DNA of 11,526 bases, taken from assembly GCA_035379765.1 (NCBI GenBank), contig DAOSVX010000020.1, positions 1 to 11,526 on the forward strand, written 5' to 3'. Below the pieces are notes generated by a model. It saw only the letters and a list, made by a program, of their open reading frames with translations. It searched no databases and was not told the origin of the DNA. The stretch is from DAOSVX01 sp035379765 (GTDB lineage Bacteria > Bacillota_I > Bacilli_A > RF39 > UBA660). A program made the translations under genes and the position numbers. This document shows positions 1 to 5,364 of the stretch, in pieces; the stretch's first letter is position 1; each line of letters begins with the position of its first letter.

Positions 1-2
1 AA

Positions 3-1292
3 TCATTTAACAATGTAAAAACAATTTTATTAGAAGAAAACTATCGTAGTACGAAAACAATTCTAAATGCTGCTAATGCTATTATTAAAAACAATCAAAA
101 AAGAAAAGAAAAAAAATTATGGACAGCTAATCAAGAAGGGGTAAAAATAAAGTATCTTAGAAGTTATGATGAACGTCATGAAGTAACTCTTGTTATCGAA
201 GAAATAAATCATTTAAAATCACTAGGATTAACTAACAAAGATATTGCTATTTTATATAGAACAAATGCCCAAGGAAGAGTAATAGAAGAACAGTTTATAG
301 CTAAGAATATTCCTTACAAAATAGTTGGTAGTTATTATTTTTATAATCGAAAAGAAATAAAAGATTTAATATCTTATTTAAAACTTATATTAAATCCTCT
401 AGATGAAATAAGTTTAAAAAGAATCATAAATGTTCCTAAAAGAGGAATTGGTAGTAAAACAATTGCTCTTTTAGAGGAGAAAGCCAAAGAAGAAAACAAA
501 TCAATTTTTGAAATAATTAGTACTGGTAAAGAATTAAAATTTAAAGAATTAATTTTAGAATTACAAAAAGATTCCCTAGATTTATCTATTACTGAGTTAA
601 TAGATAATATTTTAGAAAAATCTGGTATAAAAACAGACTTAGAAAATGATAAATCTTTAGAAAGCGATTTAAGGTTAGAAAATTTATTAGAATTTAAAAG
701 TATTACATCAACATTTGAACAAAATACTGGCAGTGTTAATTTAAACGACTTTTTAGAAACTGTTAGCCTAGTAAGTGATATGGGTAATTATAAAACTAGT
801 GATGATGCTATTACTTTAATGACCCTTCATAGTGCTAAAGGCTTAGAATTTAAAGCGGTATTTTTAATGGGTATGGAAGAAGGCTTATTTCCCCATGCTA
901 ATTCTTTCTTTGAAAAAGATGGCTTAGAGGAAGAAAGAAGGCTTTGTTATGTGGGAATTACTAGAGCTAAAGAATATTTATACTTAACCAATGCTAAAAG
1001 AAGAATATTGTATGGTAAAGAATCAACTAATCCTCCTAGTAGGTTTATTGATGAAATAGATGAAGATTTATTAGAAGAAACCACTAAAACTGAAAAGACT
1101 AAAAAAATCAAAAAAGAAGAATTATATACTAATGATAATGAATTTAAAAAAGGCGATATCATTACCCATGAAAAATATGGTAATGGAGTAGTTATTGGTG
1201 TTGATGAACGTTTTATAGAGGTGGCTTTTAGTAAAAGCCATGGTGTAGTAAAGTTATTAAAAAACCACAAAAGTATAAAGAAAGAAGGTTAA
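3..1292 (+). CDS. pcrA: ATP-dependent DNA helicase PcrA (UvrD/Rep family), 3' part only
   Basis: The 5' end lies outside the window. The open frame starting at base 3 gives 429 residues, about the last 60% of a normal PcrA of roughly 720-750. PcrA is a superfamily 1 3'-5' helicase acting in nucleotide excision repair, rolling-circle replication and removal of RNA polymerase or RecA from DNA. The fragment opens just before helicase motif IV (LEENYRST). It then shows motif V (TLHSAKGLEF, about fragment residues 275-284) and motif VI (RRLCYVGITRAKEY, about 312-325, carrying the arginine that contacts ATP gamma-phosphate). The acidic/lysine-rich linker and the terminal KGDIITHEKYGNGVV segment match the Tudor-like C-terminal domain that binds RNA polymerase in PcrA. 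The Walker A and B motifs must lie upstream and cannot be checked. The next gene starts 1 nt after the stop, so the two are probably cotranscribed. Confidence 0.95.
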   Translation, partial: SFNNVKTILLEENYRSTKTILNAANAIIKNNQKRKEKKLWTANQEGVKIKYLRSYDERHEVTLVIEEINHLKSLGLTNKDIAILYRTNAQGRVIEEQFIAKNIPYKIVGSYYFYNRKEIKDLISYLKLILNPLDEISLKRIINVPKRGIGSKTIALLEEKAKEENKSIFEIISTGKELKFKELILELQKDSLDLSITELIDNILEKSGIKTDLENDKSLESDLRLENLLEFKSITSTFEQNTGSVNLNDFLETVSLVSDMGNYKTSDDAITLMTLHSAKGLEFKAVFLMGMEEGLFPHANSFFEKDGLEEERRLCYVGITRAKEYLYLTNAKRRILYGKESTNPPSRFIDEIDEDLLEETTKTEKTKKIKKEELYTNDNEFKKGDIITHEKYGNGVVIGVDERFIEVAFSKSHGVVKLLKNHKSIKKEG

Positions 1293-1293
1293 A

Positions 1294-2184
1294 ATGGTAT
1301 TGGTTATAATGGCTGCTGGTATGGGGTCAAGGTTTGGTGGATTAAAACAAATAGAACCAATAGGTCCTAGCGGGGAGTTTATTATTGATTACTCAATTTA
1401 TGATGCTGTTTTGGCGGGTTTTACAGAAGTTGTTTTTATTATTAAAAAAGAAAACATCGAAGTATTTAAAGAAACAGTTGGAAAGCGAGTAGAAAATAGA
1501 ATTAAAGTAACCTATGTGTCTCAAGATATTAAAGATACACCAGTAGAAATGGTCTTTGAAAGAGAAAAACCATGGGGTACTGGCCAAGCTATACTAGCTA
1601 CTAAAGATGTTGTAAAAGGAAACTTTATGGTTATTAATGCTGATGACTTTTATGGCCGAGAAACATTTTTAAAAGCTGCAGAGTTTTTAAAAGGGGCGGA
1701 TTTAAACGAAACTAATTTCGCGATGATTGGTTATGAAACGGCTAACACTTTAACTGAAAATGGTGCTGTTAAAAGAGGAGTATGTCAAACACATGAAGGA
1801 TATTTGATAAGTTTAATTGAATCTTCAGTTGAAAAAATAGCTGGTGAAATAATAGCTAAACCATTGGACGGAAGAAATCCCTTTAAAGTATCTTCAGATT
1901 CCTTGGTATCAATGAATGCTTTTGCTTTCACCCCAGCCTTATTTCCTTATTTAGAAAAAGCTTGGGAAGCATTTTTCAAAAATAATAATAATCTCGAAAA
2001 AGAGGAATTCTTAATTCCTACTATTGTCGAAAAAATGGTTAAAGAGCACGACTGTACGGTAAAAGTTTTAAAAACCAAAGCTAAGTGGTATGGAATAACA
2101 TATAAAGAGGATAAAGAAAAAGTTATGAAGGCTATTAAAGATCTAGTCGATAATAAAGAATATAATAATAAATTATGGGAATAG
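1294..2184 (+). CDS. Sugar-phosphate nucleotidyltransferase-type protein (NTP_transferase fold)
   Basis: This 296-residue, probably cytosolic protein has the GT-A-like fold of nucleotidyltransferases that join an NTP to a sugar phosphate or phosphocholine. The nucleotide-binding signature is at residues 7-19 (AAGMGSRFGGLKQ). A KPWGTGQA segment lies at 92-99, the metal-binding INADDFYG at 114-121, and the conserved SMNAFAFTP and WYGITYKED blocks at about 206-214 and 265-273. The length is normal and the frame is complete. ATG 1294 is preceded by AAGAAGG at 1282-1288 with 5 nt spacing, inside the end of pcrA. It lacks the C-terminal beta-helix of GlmU or GlgC. Close relatives in Bacillota and Bacteroidota are usually annotated only as nucleotidyltransferase, so the sugar or alcohol substrate is not known. 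A role in envelope or capsule precursor activation is an inference. No terminator was seen after it; the next promoter begins 7 nt past the stop. Confidence 0.88.
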   Translation: MVLVIMAAGMGSRFGGLKQIEPIGPSGEFIIDYSIYDAVLAGFTEVVFIIKKENIEVFKETVGKRVENRIKVTYVSQDIKDTPVEMVFEREKPWGTGQAILATKDVVKGNFMVINADDFYGRETFLKAAEFLKGADLNETNFAMIGYETANTLTENGAVKRGVCQTHEGYLISLIESSVEKIAGEIIAKPLDGRNPFKVSSDSLVSMNAFAFTPALFPYLEKAWEAFFKNNNNLEKEEFLIPTIVEKMVKEHDCTVKVLKTKAKWYGITYKEDKEKVMKAIKDLVDNKEYNNKLWE

Positions 2185-2191
2185 AGCAGTA

Positions 2192-2220
2192 TTGACAAAG
2201 TGCGCACAGCGTGATATTAT
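2192..2220 (+). promoter_or_regulatory. Sigma-A promoter of the toxin-antitoxin operon
   Basis: A perfect -35 TTGACA (2192-2197) is followed by a 17-bp spacer and a -10 of TATTAT (2215-2220). Transcription would start near 2226-2228, so the leader before the antitoxin ATG at 2237 is only about 10 nt and consists almost entirely of the ribosome binding site. The spacer holds the palindrome GTGCGCAC (2200-2207), a plausible binding site for the autoregulating antitoxin. Confidence 0.85.
2200..2207. promoter_or_regulatory. Candidate antitoxin operator: 8-bp palindrome in the promoter spacer
   Basis: GTGCGCAC is a perfect inverted repeat lying between the -35 and -10 boxes, and it is unusually GC-rich for this region. 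RelB/DinJ antitoxins have an N-terminal ribbon-helix-helix dimer that binds short palindromes overlapping their own promoter, and binding here would block RNA polymerase. The site does not extend beyond 8 bp (A on both flanks). The operator role is inferred from position and family behaviour only. Confidence 0.45.
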
Positions 2221-2236
2221 CATTTTGGGTGATAGT

Positions 2237-2512
2237 ATGGAAAAGACAGCAAATATAAACATCAGAACTGATTTATGTATAAAAGAGGAGGCTGAGTCTT
2301 TGTTTGAAGATTTAGGGCTTAATATGACCTCGGCAATAACAATGTTTTTAATTCAATCAATAAAAAGCCAGTCTATTCCTTTTGAAATTAGAAGAGAAAT
2401 ACCAAATGAAAAAACAATTAGAGCTTTGAAAGAGGCACATAATAAAAATAAAACCAGCAAAATGAAGACTTATAAAGATATGGAAGAAGTATATGGGTCG
2501 CTAAATCTATGA
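2237..2512 (+). CDS. Type II antitoxin, RelB/DinJ family
   Basis: This 91-residue protein is the predicted antitoxin of the YafQ-type toxin encoded next to it. The N-terminal part (TANINIRTDLCIKEEAESL, then LGLNMTSAITMFLIQSI at about 28-44) is the ribbon-helix-helix DNA-binding and dimerisation region typical of DinJ/RelB. The segment near PFEIRRE matches the family, and the charged C-terminal half would wrap and neutralise the toxin. ATG 2237 is chosen because GGGTGAT at 2227-2233 sits just upstream and the conserved region starts right there. An upstream in-frame TTG at 2192 is the -35 box itself and cannot be within the transcript. The stop overlaps the toxin start (ATGA at 2509-2512), so the two are translationally coupled. 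It is probably autorepressed through the promoter palindrome. Confidence 0.9.
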   Translation: MEKTANINIRTDLCIKEEAESLFEDLGLNMTSAITMFLIQSIKSQSIPFEIRREIPNEKTIRALKEAHNKNKTSKMKTYKDMEEVYGSLNL

Positions 2513-2793
2513 GGCTTGCAATAAAAATTACTAGTGATTTCAAAAAGGATTTAAAAAGGGCTACAAGAAGAGGCAAAGATAAAAACAAAATGCTTGAAAT
2601 AGTTAGTCTTATTACTGCTGGTGAACCCTTACCAGTAAAAGCAAAAGATCATTTGCTTTGCGATAGCAAATACTATAAAAATGATCGTGAGTGTCATGTT
2701 GAACCTGATTGGTTATTAGTTTATTGTTGTGATTATAAAACACAAGAATTATTGCTAATTAGAACTGGCAGTCATAGTGATTTATTTAAATAA
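2509..2793 (+). CDS. Type II toxin, YafQ family mRNA interferase (RelE/ParE superfamily)
   Basis: This 94-residue protein is the usual size for YafQ, a ribosome-dependent endoribonuclease that cuts mRNA in the A site and halts translation when freed from its antitoxin. Residues matching the E. coli YafQ active site are visible: H48, H63, D67, W68 (in CHVEPDWLLVY), H89 and F93 (in RTGSHSDLF). All catalytic positions are kept, so activity is likely. The loop between H48 and H63 is atypical: the usual Pro-Leu-x-Gly after the first histidine is replaced and the loop is about two residues longer than in the E. coli protein (compared from memory). The gene overlaps the antitoxin by 4 nt and is followed at once by an intrinsic terminator. 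No transposase or integrase is near it. Confidence 0.9.
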   Translation: MRLAIKITSDFKKDLKRATRRGKDKNKMLEIVSLITAGEPLPVKAKDHLLCDSKYYKNDRECHVEPDWLLVYCCDYKTQELLLIRTGSHSDLFK

Positions 2794-2819
2794 AACGATG
2801 TAAAAAACATCGTTTTTTT
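2792..2819 (+). terminator. Intrinsic terminator of the toxin-antitoxin operon
   Basis: A 9-bp stem (AAAACGATG at 2792-2800 with CATCGTTTT at 2808-2816) encloses a 7-nt loop and runs into a T tract at 2813-2819. It begins inside the toxin stop codon. It would insulate ligA from the cassette. The A-rich left arm also provides a weak T tract on the opposite strand, but no gene reads toward it from that side. Confidence 0.88.
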
Positions 2820-2827
2820 GATATAAT
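2819..2827 (+). promoter_or_regulatory. Extended -10 promoter for ligA
   Basis: TGATATAAT is a perfect extended -10 element (TG at 2819-2820, TATAAT at 2822-2827). The -35 position (about 2799-2804, TGTAAA) is poor and lies in the terminator loop and stem, so the TG element probably carries the promoter. The start point would be near 2834, directly upstream of or within the ribosome binding site AGGTGAT (2833-2839), giving a leader of about 10 nt. Confidence 0.7.
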
Positions 2828-2843
2828 TAAATAGGTGATTACA

Positions 2844-4832
2844 ATGAATATAAAAGCCAGAATTGATGAACTTATTAAGACTATTAATAAATGGAATTAT
2901 GAGTATTATACTTTAGATAAACCTAGTGTTTCTAACCAAGAATGGGATAGTATGATGCGTGAACTAAAAACCCTAGAAACTAAATACCCAGAATATTTAA
3001 GAAAAGATTCTCCAACTAGAAAAGTTGGTGATGTTATTTTAGAAAAATTTAAAAAAGTTACTCATAAAATTCCGCTTTTTAGTTTAGAAGATGTTTTTAG
3101 CAAAGAAGAAGTTTCTGGCTTTGTTGATAAAGTAAATAAAGAAGTAAAAAACTCTTCCTATGTTTGTGAACTTAAAATAGATGGATTATCAATATCCTTA
3201 AGTTATGAAAAAGGCTTACTTGTAAAAGGTGCGACTCGTGGTGATGGAGTAATAGGGGAAGATATTACTGAAAATGTTCGAACGATTAAAACAATTCCTT
3301 TAAAATTAAGTAAACCAATTGATATTGAAGTTCGTGGCGAAATATATATGAGTAAAAAGTCTTTAGAAGAAGTAAATGAAGTTAGAGCTAAAGAAGGCTT
3401 AGAATTATTAAAAAATGCTCGTAATGCTGCAGCTGGAAGTGTTAGAAATCTAGATACTAAAGTAACAGCCGAAAGAAAATTAAATTGTTTTATTTATCAT
3501 CTCCCCGATCCTGAAGATTATGGCTTACAAACTCATTATGAAGCTTTAAACTTTATGCAAAATCTTGGCTTTAATGTTAATAAAACTGGCAAATTAGCTT
3601 CTTCTTTAGAAGAGATAATTAACTATATAGATTATTATCATAACCATAGAGAGTCTTTACCATATGATATTGATGGGGTTGTTATTAAAGTGAACAAGAT
3701 TGCTGCTCAAAAGCGTCTTGGTTATACAGCTAAATATCCTAAATGGGCGGTTGCTTATAAATTTCCAGCTACTGAAGTATTAACTAAATTAGAAGATATA
3801 ATATTTACGGTGGGTAGAACTGGTCAAATAACCCCTAATGCGGTATTATTTCCAGTATTAATTCAAGGGTCAACAATAAGAAGAGCAACACTTCATAACG
3901 AAGATTATATTATTGATCGTGATATCAAACTTGGTGATATTGTTTCTATTATCAAAGCCGGTGATGTTATTCCAGCCGTTTTAGGCCCAATTAAAGAAAG
4001 AAGAACTGGCAATGAAAAACCATTTAAAATGATTGATGTTTGCCCTATTTGTCATTCTAAATTAATTAAAAAACCTGATCAAGTTGATTGGTTTTGTTCA
4101 AATGAAAGTTGTCCAGCAAGAAACATTAATGCTTTAATTCATTTTGCATCCAGAGAAGCTATGAATATTGATGGCCTAGGGGAAAGAATTATTGAAGATT
4201 TTTATAATATGGGATTTATAAAAAATGTTGTTGATATTTATCATTTAGATCATAAAAAAGAAGAATTAATGGAATTGGAAGGATTCGGTATTAAGAGTAT
4301 TAATAATTTACTTTTAAGCATTGAAAATAGTAAACATAATTCTTTAGAAAAGCTTTTATTTGGTTTAGGTATTGAGGGTGTAGGAGCTAAAACAGCTAAA
4401 ACACTAGCTAAAAAATATAAATCTTTAGATAATCTAGCTAATGCTTCGATAGAAGATTTAAATAATATATATGATATAGGTAATATTTTAGCTACCAATA
4501 TATATAATTATTTTCATAATGAAAAAAGTCTAAAATTAATCGAAAAATTAAGAAAACTAAATATAAATTTTGATTATATTAACAATAATGTAATGGAAAA
4601 TGATAATTTAAAAGATAAAAAGATAGTTATAACCGGTACTTTGTCTTTTATAAAAAGAGAAGAATTAAAAGAAATAATTGAAAATAGTGGTGGTTTTGTA
4701 ACAGAATCAGTAACTAAAAATACTGATATCTTAATTCTAGGAGAAAATCCAGGTAGCAAATTAGAAAAGGCTCGAAAATTAAATGTTGAAATTTGGAGCG
4801 AGGCAGAATTAAAAACTAAATTAGGGTATTAA
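2844..4832 (+). CDS. ligA: NAD-dependent DNA ligase LigA
   Basis: This 662-residue protein seals nicks in replication and repair using NAD+, and it is complete and of normal length. In order it shows: the N-terminal Ia region (YYTLDKPSVSNQEWDSMMREL); the adenylation domain with nucleophile K111 in CELKIDG; the EVRGEIYM, DIDGVVIKV and KYPKWAVAYKFPA motifs; and the OB fold (GRTGQITPNAVLFPV). A four-cysteine zinc finger follows (C400, C403, C418, C423), then helix-hairpin-helix repeats (about 440-555) and a C-terminal BRCT domain (about 588-662, starting LKDKKIVITGTLS). ATG 2844 is preferred over an in-frame GTG at 2835 because the GTG lies inside the Shine-Dalgarno AGGTGAT, and family members start at this position. 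The gene has its own promoter after the toxin terminator, although ligA commonly sits directly behind pcrA in Bacilli. Confidence 0.98.
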   Translation: MNIKARIDELIKTINKWNYEYYTLDKPSVSNQEWDSMMRELKTLETKYPEYLRKDSPTRKVGDVILEKFKKVTHKIPLFSLEDVFSKEEVSGFVDKVNKEVKNSSYVCELKIDGLSISLSYEKGLLVKGATRGDGVIGEDITENVRTIKTIPLKLSKPIDIEVRGEIYMSKKSLEEVNEVRAKEGLELLKNARNAAAGSVRNLDTKVTAERKLNCFIYHLPDPEDYGLQTHYEALNFMQNLGFNVNKTGKLASSLEEIINYIDYYHNHRESLPYDIDGVVIKVNKIAAQKRLGYTAKYPKWAVAYKFPATEVLTKLEDIIFTVGRTGQITPNAVLFPVLIQGSTIRRATLHNEDYIIDRDIKLGDIVSIIKAGDVIPAVLGPIKERRTGNEKPFKMIDVCPICHSKLIKKPDQVDWFCSNESCPARNINALIHFASREAMNIDGLGERIIEDFYNMGFIKNVVDIYHLDHKKEELMELEGFGIKSINNLLLSIENSKHNSLEKLLFGLGIEGVGAKTAKTLAKKYKSLDNLANASIEDLNNIYDIGNILATNIYNYFHNEKSLKLIEKLRKLNINFDYINNNVMENDNLKDKKIVITGTLSFIKREELKEIIENSGGFVTESVTKNTDILILGENPGSKLEKARKLNVEIWSEAELKTKLGY

Positions 4833-4833
4833 A

Positions 4834-4862
4834 TTGCCTATAATTATATAATGTAGTATAAT
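4834..4862 (+). promoter_or_regulatory. Sigma-A promoter of the receptor/YihY operon
   Basis: TTGCCT (4834-4839, 4 of 6 matches to the -35 consensus) is followed by a 17-bp spacer and a perfect TATAAT (4857-4862). It starts 1 nt after the ligA stop. No hairpin terminator separates it from ligA, so read-through from ligA is also possible. It should drive the three coupled genes from 4891 on. Confidence 0.75.
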
Positions 4863-4890
4863 TAAAATTACTAAAAAGAAGGTGGATAGA

Positions 4891-5364
4891 GTGAAGAAAT
4901 TTTACCAACAGAATAGAGTTTTTGTTATTCTTATGGGTATTGTTCTGATCTGCATAATAATAATTGTTTCTTTATTGTTAGTATATTTCTATAACGGTAA
5001 TAATAAAGATAAATATGGGGAAAGATTAACAGATATTAAGGACGTTCAAATAACTTCTAGTAAGCAAGATAAAATAATTGCTACAGTAAAAGAAGATGAT
5101 ACAATAAGTGAAGCTAATATAGATGTATTTGGTAAAATAGTCTATATAAATTTGACTTTTGTAGTTGATACTTCACTTGAAGAAGCTGAAAGTAAAGCAT
5201 TATTAGTACTTGATAATTTTAGTGAAGAAGAATTGGCACTTTATGATTTTCAAATATCTTTAAAAGAAGATAGTGATAATGGCTTTTTAATAAGTGGTGC
5301 TAAAAATAATGGTAATGCAATTATTGTTTGGAATAATAACAATGAAGATAGTGAGGAAGTATGA
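4891..5364 (+). CDS. Small membrane-anchored protein of unknown function
   Basis: This 157-residue protein is not recognised as a named family. It has a basic N-terminus, one strongly hydrophobic segment at about 10-32 (isoleucine/leucine-rich, with no lipobox cysteine pattern or clear signal-peptidase site), and a hydrophilic, acidic remainder of about 120 residues that should be outside the cell. The stretch at about 71-140 alternates hydrophobic and polar residues (GKIVYINLTFVVD, then LYDFQISLK and FLISGAKNNGNAIIVW) and looks like a small alpha/beta domain. GTG 4891 is chosen because AGGTGG (4880-4885) lies 5 nt before it. A GTG at 4882 is inside that ribosome binding site. Its TGA overlaps the next start by 4 nt (ATGA at 5361), which suggests that it works with, or is made in proportion to, the receptor-like protein encoded next. 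That partnership is inferred. Confidence 0.75.
   Translation: MKKFYQQNRVFVILMGIVLICIIIIVSLLLVYFYNGNNKDKYGERLTDIKDVQITSSKQDKIIATVKEDDTISEANIDVFGKIVYINLTFVVDTSLEEAESKALLVLDNFSEEELALYDFQISLKEDSDNGFLISGAKNNGNAIIVWNNNNEDSEEV

Noticed and set aside
947..1270. Minus-strand open frame inside pcrA, and similar minus-strand frames at 1393-1587, 1947-2207, 4250-4498 and 4574-4759
   Set aside because: They lie wholly or almost wholly antisense to conserved genes and have no recognisable motifs or ribosome binding sites. Their composition is what reversed AT-rich coding sequence gives.
2192..2236. Longer antitoxin from TTG 2192 (15 extra residues)
   Set aside because: The TTG is the -35 box, the expected transcript starts downstream of it, no ribosome binding site precedes it, and the family region begins just after ATG 2237.
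2185..2819. Toxin-antitoxin cassette as part of a larger mobile element or prophage
   Set aside because: No integrase, transposase, direct repeats or attachment site was seen on either side; the neighbours are chromosomal housekeeping genes.
2835..2843. GTG 2835 as the ligA start
   Set aside because: It lies within the Shine-Dalgarno AGGTGAT. ATG 2844 is correctly spaced and gives the usual LigA N-terminus.
4882..4890. GTG 4882 as the start of the small membrane protein
   Set aside because: It overlaps the AAGGTGG ribosome binding site. GTG 4891 is at proper spacing.
4833..4890. Terminator after ligA
   Set aside because: The AT-rich stretch has no stable stem followed by a T tract; it is better explained as a promoter.
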